Source: Owenia fusiformis
Lineage: Eukaryota; Annelida; Polychaeta; Sabellida; Oweniidae
Assembly: GCA_903813345.2 (NCBI GenBank)
Contig: CAIIXF020000005.1
Span: 5,921,375 to 5,985,374, forward strand
DNA length: 64,000 bases
Direction: 5' to 3'
In this document: positions 32,720 to 44,994 of the stretch, piece after piece
Layout: each line of letters starts with the position of its first letter
How positions within the stretch are numbered: the first letter of the stretch is position 1
Program-made: the position numbers and the translations under genes
Notes under the pieces: generated by a model
Database searches by the model: none
Told to the model about the DNA's origin: nothing
Seen by the model: the letters and a program-made list of their open reading frames with translations, nothing else

Positions 32720-34047
32720 GTTGGGTGGGCCTAGAAAAAAATTGGGGCCAAAAATTAACTTTTTAAGCCGATAAATGGAACTTTTAATCTGGGTCGACTT
32801 CAGGGATTTCACTAGAATTTCGCACAACAGGCTAAACAAATGAAAACAACAGGCAAAATTAATGGAAATAAAAAATTTAACATGTAAAAGTTAAAAAGTC
32901 CCTAAAAACAACAGGCGATTTTGTGAAAACAACCAGTGAAAATCGCCTGTTGTCTGCTGCTAATGAAAGTAACCCCTGCACTTTTTTTTCATACTTCAAA
33001 TATGCCCCTCCCTTGTTGGTTCCTGGATCCCCCCCCCAGTGATAGGGTGGCAATACTACATGTATGAATTTATGAGGGGTGCACACATATTAACACCTTG
33101 TAGACATAATGATCCTTTTGAGTACATGTATTTCAATTGAAGATTGTAGGCAATCATCCCCTCAACTTCAAGACTCAAAACAACTGTGAATACAATTAAT
33201 TAATATAATTTACTTACCTTATCAATTGTCAATGATTTTTCTAAAATTAATTCCACAGCATCCCTGGTAAAATTATTTGTTGATCTCAGTTCTGCAAGTA
33301 TTGCTATGTACATGTACTGCAGCAATCTATTTGGTAATATTACATCTGTTCAGAGATAGATCTCCTCCTATTGCTTGAATTCTCCAAAACCACTACTGTC
33401 CATATTATCTCCTGTTTAGCTAAACTGTCACTGTTCCAGTATTGTGGGTAAATGCAATAAAAAATGTCTTCATTCCTCAGTATCAAAAAGTGTTGACTTT
33501 GAATAGCAGGTTAGTATAACCAGCCATATTATCAATGCAGATTGGAGTGCTGGTACTAAATTCTGAAGTACAGCAGTCTGCTATCAGGCTATAAGTGCAT
33601 GAACAACAGTATAAAAATTAAACAACTCAAAGTTCACTCATCAAACCTCCTCATCCCAAGTGTTTGTCAGATTGATTCCAAATTACCCTTGCAGTAGCAT
33701 AGCCTGGTTATTACTATACAGGCAGCTGCACAAAGAGGTCATATTGACCGCAGCACTTTGCTCGGTGTTGCTAATATAATACATCTTGTCATATTAGCAT
33801 GAACTATCAGCAATGCATCATAAACTAGCCAAAATGTAAGTTCAAGAACATTTATTTCTCTAAGAAAGTTGTTACTTGTTATAACCATGAAGAATCTTTG
33901 CTGAATTTTCTTGGAATGCTGAGTATGGCTTGCCAATTCAATTATTTTTCTCATGAACAGAATACTAAGTACAGTGTAAATTGTAATAACTACTAAAGTC
34001 ATATAATTACCATCAAACATTAACCGAACAATGTCATATCTCAAGGC
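32720..34047. other. Gene-free stretch downstream of the minus-strand gene
   Basis: No gene seen. 33013-33045 ends in another GGTTCCTGGATCC..CAGTGA hAT-like terminus, as at 27311. The 101-codon minus-strand frame at 33739-34044 directly follows the stop of the 34048 gene and is probably its 3' UTR. Confidence 0.45.
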
Positions 34048-35358
34048 TCATCTCAAATTAGGATGAACAATAACTTTCCACATTATAACATTGTCATTGT
34101 CCAAACATTTTTTATACATATTTCCAACAATATTATTTCTTCCATTGTCTTTCGGGATGATAAGTTTCAGTGTGATAATATTTGGATCCTGTGTGACAGA
34201 TCCTACACAGACAACACTCTGGCTACCCTCCCTTATATGGAGCGAACCTTCATTGCTCTTCCCCCATTTTAACGCAGCCTGGCTCTCGCTAAAGGTGATC
34301 TTCATTCGTAACCCACTGTCACTGGTCAATTGTGGGTAGATTTTCATTACACCCTGAAAATACAATCAATATTTGTGAAGAGTACACAATCCAGGCCTGT
34401 AGCCAGGGGGGGGGGGGGTTCGATGGGTTCGAGCACCCCCCTGGCAAAAAATTCTTTCAAAATCATGCAGTTTTTCATCATTTTGAGCACTTTTTAAGAA
34501 ATTTTGGCCATACATGTATTTGGACCACAATTGTCAAAAGTGAACCCCCCTGGAATTTTTCAAAAAGTGAACCCCCCCTTGGCAAATCCTGGCTACGGGC
34601 CTGCAATCTCAATAGCTTAACACTGATCTCCAACAAGGACTCTAAGTAAGAATTAAGTTTTCACAGAATATCTAAAAGGTCAGATGGCCTTGGCCCATAT
34701 AAATCCAATCAAAGTACCACTGCAGGCCCGTGGCCAGGGGGGGGGGGGGGTTCGATGGGTTCGAGAGAAGTCCCTCCCCCTGGCCAAAAAATCTTTCAAA
34801 ATCATGCATTTTTTCACCATTCTGAGCACTTTTTAAGTGATTTTGGCCATTATTGGACCAAAATTGTCACAAGTGAACCCCCCTGGAATTTTTCAAAAAG
34901 TGAACCCCCCTTGGCAAATCCTGGCTATGGGGCTGCACTGTATCATACAACAAACAAACCTTGCTTATAGGGTCCGAGGTTCTTTTCCGTGCTTTATACA
35001 AATGCCTTCCACGAGCATCAACAAAGGGTATACACACACAGAGCATCTCTAGATGAATCACGATATTTCTCTTCAGAGGCAATGGAACAAATATCTTGGT
35101 AAGAGCAGGTTCAGTTGTTTCATCTGTTTGCTCAGATGCTTGATCATAAGGTTTAGGTATGGAGTCAACTACTGATTTGGTGGCTGAATCACCCTTTGCT
35201 TCATCTTGGATTGCAGAAGTGAACATGGGGTTTTTCTCTGTTGATTTGTGTGTTGTAAAGTCATTGATATCTTTGGCAAGAATAGCGTCTCCAGTTCCAC
35301 CTTCCCATGGTACATCTGGATTGATGTTATTGACTGCATTGGATGTTACCATCGCCAT
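34048..35358 (-). CDS. Unrecognised two-exon gene, 234 aa
   Basis: Exon 1 is 35358-34960, exon 2 is 34353-34048 (minus strand). The donor CAAG|GTTTGT and acceptor TTTTCAG|GGT join in phase 0, giving 133 + 101 residues. The first part is acidic and low-complexity up to about residue 85. A conserved-looking segment follows (IFVPLPLKRNIVIHLEMLC, FVDARGRHLYKARKR), then exon 2 (VMKIYPQLTSDSGLRM, ITFSESQAALKWGKSNEGSL), which looks like a folded beta-rich domain. I do not recognise the family, and no signal peptide or membrane segment is evident. It is divergent from SNM1A with 704 bp between start codons, so they may share a promoter. Its intron contains two MITEs. Confidence 0.65.
34392..34603. 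mobile_element. CAGGCCCGTAGCC MITE, copy C (intronic)
   Basis: A 212-bp copy starting CAGGCCTGTAGCC, with TSD CAATC (34387-34391 and 34604-34608). It lies in the intron of the minus-strand gene. Confidence 0.9.
34723..34935. mobile_element. CAGGCCCGTAGCC MITE, copy D (intronic)
   Basis: A 213-bp copy with TSD CACTG (34718-34722 and 34936-34940), 119 bp from copy C and ending 24 bp from the exon 1 donor of the minus-strand gene. Confidence 0.9.
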
Positions 35359-36062
35359 AGTAAGGTATTGTAGGGACCACTACAAAAAATTCTATGGATT
35401 AGATTTAGTTTCATATATTATAAACCAACAGGGTCTCGATATAGGGTACAGACAGAATTTGGGGATTTTATTTTGATGTTCTTGGACTTAGAATTTTTTC
35501 TGGAATATTCGTTGTCACCTTGGCTTAAACAATTTTTAAAAACAATCATCTATAAATCTACAAAAAAGGCCAGAAAAAACATAAAAATAAATTTCTAACT
35601 GCTAGAGCTAAACATATATCAAGATTCATAGGATTGGCCTATAATAATGAAAAATTTACTTACCAAAGTTGGAAGTAGATTTATTTGTTGTAGATGTCTA
35701 GATTTAGGTTCAAGGACAATCTGAATCTGTCAATTTTTGCTTTTTTTAAAAATGGCGCCACTCAACTTTGAAACAAGTCGTGCGATGGTTTCAGAAATAT
35801 TTCTCGATCTATGTAAATCCGTCATATATACTGAAAATATTAATGTATATAGCCTAGCCGGCTTGACAGTTAAGAAACGCTCATTACACAAAAGATTCAC
35901 GGATATTTATTCAGGGAAATCGTATGAAAAAGCGATGTTGTAAATTAGACAACAGTGCTTTCATGATAGCAGCTCTTCAAAAAAGAGGGAATAAAATTTG
36001 GTTCGAAAAAAGCAAAATTCCACAAATCTCCACATTTCGACGTTTTACTGTAAATCGAGAAG
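35359..36062. promoter_or_regulatory. Probable bidirectional promoter between the minus-strand gene and SNM1A
   Basis: 704 bp separate the two start codons. No clear TATA box is seen. It contains a 63-codon ORF (35752-35943) with a good start context AAAAATGG, probably in the SNM1A leader. Confidence 0.45.
35752..35943 (+). CDS. Upstream small ORF (63 aa) in the SNM1A leader
   Basis: ATGGCGCC in a strong context opens a 63-codon frame (MAPLNFETSRAMVSEIFLDL...) that stops 119 bp before the SNM1A start and is in a different frame. It is protein-like in composition (mixed, ending KRFTDIYSGKSYEKAML) but I recognise no family. It could be a translated uORF, a separate microprotein, or chance. Confidence 0.3.
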   Translation: MAPLNFETSRAMVSEIFLDLCKSVIYTENINVYSLAGLTVKKRSLHKRFTDIYSGKSYEKAML

Positions 36063-39000
36063 ATGGATATGACTCAGAGCAGTGTCAGTTACATATATGA
36101 TAGCGACGATGACAATGTTTTTGGTTACAAGTCTCTCGGGAGACACAGAAGGACAAGTAAAGAAGATTGCACACAATCACAATTTTCTCAAAGTCAGACT
36201 CAGAATCAGACTCATCCATCCCTGTCATCCCTGTCAATCAAACAGAAGAAGAGCGATAAACAGAGTAGCAAAAGGAACAGCCAAAAGCCTAGTCAATCAC
36301 AGTCAAAATCCAAAAGAAAAAAGGCATCAAATGCATTAGCAAGAGACCCAACATTTGCTAAACCAAAAGTCGAAACATCAGACAATGATATCTGCATGAA
36401 GAAATCCAAAAGTAGTTCTTCATTAAAGAAACAAAAGGCCAAGGAAAAGACTCCAAAAAGAATGCCCCGTAAAGTTCATGAAGGATTTTGTCCGCTTTGT
36501 CAAATGCCATTCAAAATTCTAACCATTGAATCACCAAATTGGCATTTGACTGAGTGTTTGCAGAAACAGATAAAAGATAATGGTATGGATAATATTCTCA
36601 GTACCTAATCTGCATTAACCATGAATGTCTAGCTATCTAACCCCATAAATGTGGGTTCGGTTTGCATTTTTTAATTCTTGACTTTGATAAGGCAAACCTC
36701 ACCCACAGCTGAAACCTATTCCAAATTTGTAGTTGGATACCTTGATGAATTGAAGATGAAAATCTATGTCAGCAGTTTCGTTACCTATTCTTGTGTTTTC
36801 TTTGACAAAACACTTTTATCAATGTGATAAGAGATTGATTACTGGGTCTTGAAATTTTTCCTATCATCCACCATTTTGTTTTTGTTGGAAACCTCAATGA
36901 GTTGAAGATGAAAATCAGGTTATATATCAGCATTTTCCTTACCAATTCTCTTGTTTTCTTTTCCCAAATCCAATGTAATAGAGTGATTGATTACTGGAAA
37001 CAATGCTTCATATCGGCAATTATTCAGCATTTATATCTAGGTCTTGAAATTGTCCACCATTTTGTCCAACTACAAGATTTAGAATAGCTAACATTTATGG
37101 GAGAGTTTTGCTATCACAAAATGTCAAAAATAAGAAAAAGGCAAATCACCGACCCCTACATTGATGGGGATAGTTATCTAATGCCAAGACCATCTCTTCT
37201 TGCTGAATGTAGACATGGCTTAGTTCCAGCTTGGCATCTTTTCTAGTCTGTTATATTAGAAACATACATGTACATGTATTGTGCTTGTCCTGAGGATGGG
37301 CTTTCTCTTGAAAGCCCATGTCTTAGAGTGAAAAAAATGTTTTCTTGAACATCTGATCTTATGGAACTCATACTAACAAACTAAAGATCTTTGTTTCTGT
37401 ACATACCTCAATAGGTATTTTCAAAATGTCTTGGCAATACATACTGTATAAGTATGGGTCTAGTCAGATCAGTCAGATGTACATGGCCACCACAAAGGAG
37501 ACTTTTATATCTGGCCCACAACATAGAGTGCAAACATATGAATCGCATATGAAATGAAGGATATGACCATGGGCCTCTCGATTGATCTCGATCTCATAAT
37601 GCCAATGGGATGGGTTTCTTTTGACAGTTATCCAGATCGTAGATTATAACATATAATGAATCACATAAAATGATGTAAAATATTTAGTGTGATTGGCTGG
37701 ATTCGATAGCATGAGATGAGATACATGTGTCGATTCATAAGGACTGCCCCTATATTTTAATTGACAAATCAGAGGTGTGAGTGTATTTGACATTTGGCAT
37801 ATATTTTAAAACAGTGTTTATTTTTTTAAATGGGGTTTAATGAAATTTTGAAGTCCATCATTTTGGATAAAATAAAGTTTATTTACTTAACACGATTACT
37901 GTCAATGGACCATAAGGAATTTTAAAATGTGTAATTTTTCTTGTTGTATTTCTAGAATGCCCCAATGGCCTGGAATGTGACTGTACAATAGAGTCTCACT
38001 ATCACAAATTCTCACACACTCTACTGGCGTCACAAAGAGCAGGTTTAACTCGGAAGAGCTCATCCCGGAAATTGGAATTTAAAAGTAGTATGGTTGAAGC
38101 TAATAACGAACATATTACTCCTGATTTAGTCCAAAAGCATGTTTCCGCAGATGTTTGTGTCAAGGAAGAAACACTTGATGATATTAACGAATGTGCTATG
38201 GGGAACTCAGTATTTGCTACGATTGATTTAAACACTGTTGTTGACCCTGTTCAACCCTCATTAAAGACTGTACCCTCTGCACCAATACCTTCACAAATTA
38301 AGGATATTGTACACAAATCAGATTTTCCAAGGTCATTGAACGCTAACCATATTAATGAACCACTACTGCAAGATAGTGAACAAACTCTACTAAATGATGA
38401 TACTGACATGGAAAGTGATAATGATGTACCCCAAACCTCTGCAGTTAGTCCATACACTAGTCTTAAAAAGGAAAATACCGTAAGGGAGGAAACATTTACA
38501 GTTGGTCAACAGAAACCTGCTAGAGTTAAAGAATACATAGATTTAGAACATGACTCCTCAGAGAGTGAAGATGATATTTTTGATAACTTACTCAACCAGG
38601 CTACTCCTAGTCAGTTTAAAAAATCCCAGGACAAATTAGAAATTGATGAAAATCGTAACAAGGTTGAAGCATGGCTTGGTAGCATAAGTACAACAAACAC
38701 TAAAGATCTGTCAGAGCTACTGTCAAATATCTCTGATAGTGATGAAGCTGAAAGTGATAAAGTGGACAATGCACCTGTAAAATCAACCAAAGACAATCAA
38801 GAACATTCAACACAGCCTTTTAAGAGCAGTACTGTTACAAATGATCTGATTGAGTCAATCCCAAATAAACAGTCTAACATGGAAACCAGTTCATACTTCT
38901 ACTCAACAGTTGATGCAATCTCTAAACCATTCACTGCTCTTAAGTCTGCAATGAAAGCTAAACAGTCTTCAATCATGGGTTTCTTTGGTGCACCTGATAA

Positions 39001-42000
39001 CAAAAATGCAGCGTCAGCTGTTGTTGAACATAGACACCCAAAGAACAACATTCAACCACAACGCAAGAATGAAGTACAACCCAAGAAAATGGCACAACCT
39101 AAAAATGTGGTACAACATAAGAAAACTGCACAGGCCACAGAAGTAAAATCAAATTCCAAAAACAATGGATGGAATAGACAATGTCCGTTTTACAAGAAGA
39201 TTCCAGGTTTGCCCAATATTATTTAGCAGTCCATGTTCCTTCCTGTGAAATCATAATTTTTTCATTTTTGGTCTAGCCATTTGGGCCTCACTTTCAACAA
39301 TTGGCCTGATATTTGAGGAAAGTATTTGAAATTTTCCTTTGTTTGTACCCCCTCTGACCTTTTTTAAGTGCCCTCCAAAATTCTAACTATGGGCGTGTAC
39401 AATATAATAGTACTACAACATGCATTAGCCTAACTGTGGAAAACTTGTTTAATTATTCTGAAAGAATAATTTCTTATTAAATCATTATTTTTAGTTTTAA
39501 TCAATCAATCAAAATCAATTTATATATTGTGCATGCTGCCCTTCTACAGTACAAGTATAGCCCTTGGGTTTATTTAATTATTACATGCCCATAAAAATTA
39601 ATTTTATGTTAATCCAGTTGTGTACCTTGATAGACATACATGTTATCATAATAATATATTTCCAGGTACTCCATTCACTGTAGATGCATTCAGATATGGA
39701 GTTGTAGCTGACTGCAAGGCTTACTTCCTCACCCATTTCCATTATGATCATTACGGTGGACTCACTAAGAAGTTCGCACAGCCAATATATTGTAGTAATG
39801 TAAGTACAGTAAAACCAGCCTAAGTGGAACACCTTTGGTACCTATAAAAAGTGTTACACTTGGGAGGTGCTCCACTTAAAGAGGTTCATTTAACATTAAG
39901 TCAGTTTGTCGTGGGACTCTGAAAAGTGTTCCACTAACAGAGGTGTTCCACTTTTACAGGTGTTCTACTTTATAGGTTTAGTACCACTGTAGTACTAAGT
40001 CTAATACATTGCACTCAATGAGTTTGATTTTGCATCTGTTTGAACCTGATGAATTGGTAAAAATCTGTTCTCCACCAAATTCTGCACAATGTGATCATCA
40101 AGCTCATCACAATCCATTGGGAATAAAGAACTAGGTTTAAATATGTGGGTCTTATACAAAAAATGGGCTTGAATATGTATTTTCTAAATATTTTGTAAAA
40201 AGTGAACATGCAGTTTTGTAGGGGGAGGGAGGGATTCAAAAGTCACAAAGAGATTTCAATGATTTGTATCTTTACAGGTGACAGCCAATCTCATTGAACA
40301 AAAGCTGAAAGTGGAGCCACATTATGTCCACAGGTTGCCAATGAATGAGCCTTGTCAGATACATGGTGTCCAAGTCACTCTGTTAGAGGCAAACCAGTGA
40401 GTACATATTGATATTATGTTCAACATCGTTAAATCGATTTGACAGAGTACTTTATTTCTGAAGTTATATACAGACCTTCAAAAGCCCTTTAACTATGTAA
40501 TGATTTGGGATACGTCAGCATCCGCCAGTCTGCCAGTCAGCAAATCATTATACGTACTTACATATTTTCATCCAGTTGGTGACATAATGTCTTGTTTCAA
40601 AAGGGAATCATGTACTGTAGATTTTGAGTAAAGAGACAATTGAAAAAAATCTTTGCAAAGTTCATGTACTTTTATTTGAGACTAAAGGGTAATGATTCAT
40701 GATACCTACAATATGTTTCACTTATTATCCCATCGAACGAAGTTCGGAGGGATATAGGGAACGCCTCCGTCCGTCCGTCCGTCCGTCCGTCCGTACGTAC
40801 GTCCGTCCGTCCGTCCGTCCGTCCGGGCAATAACTCAAATACCGTTGGCCCGATTTTGTTCATATTTTGTACACATATACCCTATGGGGGTAGAAGTTCT
40901 GCTCGAAAGCCAATTTTCAAAATGGCCGCTCATTTCAAAATGGCGGCCATTTTAGTGCCGATTTTACAGTAATTTAGGTGTTATATGTAAAACTGTAATA
41001 GCAATATGTTTTAAATGTAAAAAAATTATAAAGGACATTAATAATGCTACAAATGTAGATATTAAAGAAGCACATGGCAGCCATCTTGAAAAATGGCGGC
41101 CTTTACTCGTCATTTTACGATTTTTGCTATAACTCAAAAAATAGTAGAGCGATTTTGTTCATATTTGGTATGTGAATACTATAAGCATTGCACACTGTCT
41201 AAAAACACTTTTGGTAGAAGGCGGCCATTTTTCAAAATGGCCGCCATTTTAACGTATTTTACTATAACTCGAAAAGTAGTGGAGCGATTTTGTTTATATT
41301 TGGTATGTGAATACTATAAGCATGGCACACTGTCCTATGACACTTTTGGTAGAAGGCGGCCATTTTGAAAAAAAAAATTGAAAAATGGCCGCCATTTTAA
41401 CGTATTTTACTATAACTCGAAAAGTAGTGGAGCGATTTTGTTTATATTTGGTATGTGAATACTATAATCATGGCACACTGTCCTATGACACTTTTGGTAG
41501 AAAATTTTTTTCAAAATGGCCGCCGATTTTAATAATTTTACTATAACTCGAAAAGTAGTGGAGTGATTTTGTTCATATTTGGTATGTGAATACTATAAGC
41601 ATGGCACACTGTCTATTTCTAATGACACTTTGGTAGACGGTGGCCATTTTAACGTATTTTACTATAACTCGAAAAGTAGTGGAGCGATTTTGTTCATATT
41701 TGATATGTGAATACTTTAAGCATGGCACATTGTCTAATAAAACTTTGGGGAGTAGTCGGCCATTTTGAAAAATGGCCACCATTTTTATGTGTGTAATTTT
41801 ACAAGTATGTGTGCGATTTTTCAAAAATTTTAGAGGTGGCTACTTAAAAGCATATTATTTCTTCTGATGACAACTTGGCTAGTGAGCAACCATTTTGAAA
41901 ATGGTGGCCTTTCTGGTGTGTTGTTTTATGATATTTGCTATTTGTTTGTAAAAATGCCAGCCATTTCTGTTCGATGGGATTCGCTACGCTTTGGCGTTGC

Positions 42001-44994
42001 CGTTGTTCTGGTTTCAGTTGTCCGGGTGCTGTTCTTATTCTCTTTGAGACATCTTCAGGACAAACATACCTTCACACAGGAGACTTCCGTGCCAACCCAG
42101 ATATGGAGAATTACCCACAGTTGATTAACAAGCGCATTGACAAGCTCTATCTGGACACCACGTAAGTCAATATATTTCCATCAGATGCTTCTTATTTGTG
42201 TTTATCCCATTTTGATTTTTCAACTTTGAAATATATTGAGACATGATTAAAAAAATGATCACAATCAGGGGGCCATTAACAGAAACTTCATAAAGTTAAG
42301 AATTCGTAAAGTCCATTGTTCTGTAACTGTGACGTCATTATATCCATGGTTACAGCAAATGATTTACAAATTCGTAACTTTATGAAGTTTCTGTTAATGA
42401 CCCCCAGACTAACAATTGCTTATTCTAAAATTCCAAACTTAAGTATATAAAACAAGGCATTAACATGCAAAATGTCACCACTTGCCATTTGTTAAAGACA
42501 CCAAATGTCAAACACTATCCTAAAAAAAATTGAAGACTATAACAATACTTGTGGTGCTGACATAAAAAAGAGAAGCTAGAAAGTCCAAGACAGCTTGAGT
42601 TAGAGTAAAGTCTCAGTTCATCAGTTCAATAGAAGAACTTATTGTATTGTTACTCTAAATATTTCCACTTTAGGTACTGTGATCCTACATACAGTTTCCC
42701 TCCCCAGAAGGATATAATACGCTTGGCTGCTACTATAGCTGAGAGATGTCATTATGAAGACCCCAATACATTATTTGTATGTGGGACTTACACCATTGGA
42801 AAAGAGCGTATTTTTACAGGTACATATGTATTTCAAAATATAATGAATAGAAAGTGCAAGGTGTAATTACATGTGTGGTCAGTTTAGTCTGAGGTATGAA
42901 AGTCAGGCCCGTAGCTGGGAGGGTTTGGGGGTGAACCCAGTCTGACCAAAAATTCTTTTAAAAACATGCAGTTTTTTGGTCCAAACTAACTCCTTCTGGG
43001 ACTTTTTGAAAAGTGAACCCCCCTTGGCAAAAGCTGGCTATGGGCCTGAAAGTACACTCATAAAGTTTGATTTGTAGTTTGCTTTATGTGAATTCTTTAT
43101 TGATTATGGACTCTCTTGATTACATAAAGCATTCAATCAAATACTGGTTGTACAACTTTAGTGTTTCTTTAGTTATAATTATTTTAATTGACATGTCTCC
43201 CTATGGTATTGATCAAATGCATGTCATGCCTCAGATGATGAGAAACACATAGACATATTTGACCAATTTTTGGTTTGATTTTAAAAATGAAAATTCTGCA
43301 TTGAACAATCTTAGGGAGAACATCTAGCATGTATCCATCAATCAAATTGAATATTCTGATTTCAGCCATTGCCCAATCACTTGGAAGCAAAGTATGTGTC
43401 ACACGAGAGAAGAAAACCATCTTAGACTGTTTAGATGATGCTCAGCTGAAATCCCTCATCACTTTACAGTTCTCAGAGGCTAAAGTCCATGTGATACCTA
43501 TGAAACAACTCAACTTCAGGGTATTTAAATGATAATCACTAAATAAGGTCATATTATAGTATAAGTTGGCAGTTCTTGTACGAAACCCATGTGGACCTTA
43601 AAAATGAACTCATCAGGTTATTGTGGTACATTGATAATGCAGATCCTCACATTGTATTTGAAGACATATATTTGCTATATAGGCCTCCTAAATTAATGAT
43701 ACATGTACTTATAAATGGCTCAAGAGACATAAATGAAATATGTATACGTCTGATGAACTGCATTTAGTAGAGGTGTAAGAGAACTAAAAAGAATTGAATG
43801 AATTTTGTTCCATGCTCCAATCCAAGAAACTAACGAATTAGGCAGGTTGGAACATAATAGGTTTTATAACATACCTATGATGATGTACAGTGCAAAGTGT
43901 ACACAAGACAGCGGGCCAATATAAGTTTTGAAAAGCCCGCGCCCGCTAACTTTCTGATTGGTCAAGGCGCTGACGTCATAACCAATCAATCGAAGATAAA
44001 ACTGCGCGAGCAATTTTTCTAAACTCATTTCAATCATTTTCAAACCATTTGTTTGTCAATTCTATAAGAAAACGGTAATCTCTGACCGGTCTACATCATC
44101 ATAGGTATGTTATAAATCGTTTATGTCACTATCGTGGCACATATGCCCTCGGTTCTCAGAGATCAATGTCCCTCCCAAGGTCGGGCCATATATCACTGAG
44201 ACCTCGGGCATATATGCCACGATAGTGACATAACCTCTAAATCTGTGACACCTCTAGTATAAAGGTGAGGGAGTGAAGCATTAATTATTAAACTTAAATG
44301 GTAACAATTTCACTTCATTACTTTCAGGGCTTGAGTGATCACCTGTCCAAGTTCAAGAATAAGTTCAGTAGACTTGTTGCATTTGAACCAACAGGCTGGA
44401 CACATGGGGTAAAGTTCTCTATGGACAATCCACAACCTAAGTTGAATAGAGATAATATTATTTTGTATGGTAAGTCAGTTGAAGAAAGTTTGAATGTATA
44501 TACTGATATAAGGCATTTTAAATTATCAATCATAATGATACACTTGTACTATTATTGGCTATTAGGTGAAGTCCATATTTGGTGAATCATGTTAAGTAAA
44601 CAAAGAGGAATAATAGTAATTGAGATATATTTTTGAATGTCTTTACTAAACAGGGTTCCTACACACCTGTGTCAGGGAATAAATATCAGAGCTAGTAAAT
44701 TCGGTAAAATGACATGTTTTTAAAGTTGAATCATATTGAAATTCATTGAGCCCAAATGATTTGGTTTCAGGACTGCCATATAGTGAACATAGCAGCTACA
44801 CAGAAATGAAACGATTTGTGACATACATTCGACCTACTTCAATTCTACCAACTGTGAACAATGGGAATCCAGCCAAGAGAAAGTCAATGGAAAAGATGTT
44901 CGAGTCTTGGTTATCTGAGGAATCAAGCACTGCCAAGCAAACAACAATAGACTTACAACAGAAGAATATATCAACTTTCTTTTCTAAAAAGTGA
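36063..44994 (+). CDS. DCLRE1A: SNM1A/DCLRE1A DNA cross-link repair 5' exonuclease, nine exons, 944 aa
   Basis: Exons: 36063-36582, 37956-39206, 39666-39799, 40278-40396, 42018-42161, 42674-42819, 43366-43520, 44328-44469, 44771-44994; all join in phase with GT..AG and total 945 codons with the stop. Exon 1 ends in a UBZ4-type ubiquitin-binding finger (CPLCQMPF...HLTEC). Exon 2 holds a long acidic disordered region and a PIP box QSSIMGFF. The nuclease core starts at [15 protein letters not shown], with the metal-binding HxHxDH in [11 protein letters not shown], then [34 protein letters not shown] and PYSEHSSY, the order of the metallo-beta-lactamase/beta-CASP fold. The protein ends with a second PIP-like motif QKNISTFF. 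It is a nuclear enzyme of interstrand cross-link repair; the human protein is 1,040 aa. Confidence 0.95.
36583..37955 (+). other. SNM1A intron 1
   Basis: 1.37 kb, donor G|GTATGG and acceptor TTTCTAG. I see no embedded gene. Two stretches (about 36715-36880 and 36890-37080) share ATGAATTGAAGATGAAAATC- and TTTTGT-type wording, suggesting an old local duplication. Confidence 0.5.
39805..39991. mobile_element. TACAGTAAAACC mariner-type MITE in SNM1A intron 3
   Basis: Starts TACAGTAAAACC only 5 bp after the exon 3 boundary, inside the donor region (GTAAGTACAGT), and ends CCACTGTA. The interior is made of GTGGAACACC-type motifs. The first bases of the element contribute to the intron start while leaving GTAAGT intact. 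Confidence 0.65.
40736..40826. repeat. (CCGT)n microsatellite in SNM1A intron 4
   Basis: About 14 CCGT units with a short ACGT interruption, inside a repeat starting TCCCATCGAACGAAGTTCGG. Similar CCGT runs occur at 62210-62235 and 62518-62557. Confidence 0.85.
40905..41840. repeat. Tandem minisatellite array in SNM1A intron 4
   Basis: Five or more units of about 123-146 bp built on AAAATGGCGGCCATTTT, ACTATAACTCGAAAAGTAG and GGAGCGATTTTGTTCATATT (core at 41143, 41275, 41421, 41556, 41679). Each unit contains an inverted AAAATGGC/GCCATTTT pair that could form a stem. The array ends less than 200 bp before exon 5. Confidence 0.85.
42904..43048. mobile_element. CAGGCCCGTAGCC MITE, copy E, in SNM1A intron 6
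   Basis: A 145-bp internally shortened copy with TSD AAAGT (42899-42903 and 43049-43053). Confidence 0.85.
43863..44116. mobile_element. TIR element with promoter-like core in SNM1A intron 7
   Basis: Perfect 25-bp inverted ends (43863-43887 and 44092-44116, TTTATAACATACCTATGATG...). The interior has a GC-rich CCCGCGCCCGC, an inverted CCAAT (ATTGG at 43957), a perfect CRE TGACGTCA (43971-43978) and a CCAAT (43982-43986). No TSD is clear. Confidence 0.7.
44121..44233. repeat. Inverted repeat in SNM1A intron 7
   Basis: TTATGTCACTATCGTGGCA (44121-44139) is complemented at 44215-44233, and the following bases pair further with some mismatches. It abuts the preceding TIR element. Confidence 0.75.

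Noticed and set aside
33739-34044. 101-codon minus-strand frame just after the unrecognised gene's stop
   Set aside because: Hydrophobic and low-information, no splice link into the gene; most likely 3' UTR.
40760-40826. CRISPR-like or regulatory array from the CCGT repeats
   Set aside because: A simple tetranucleotide microsatellite without spacers, in a eukaryotic intron.
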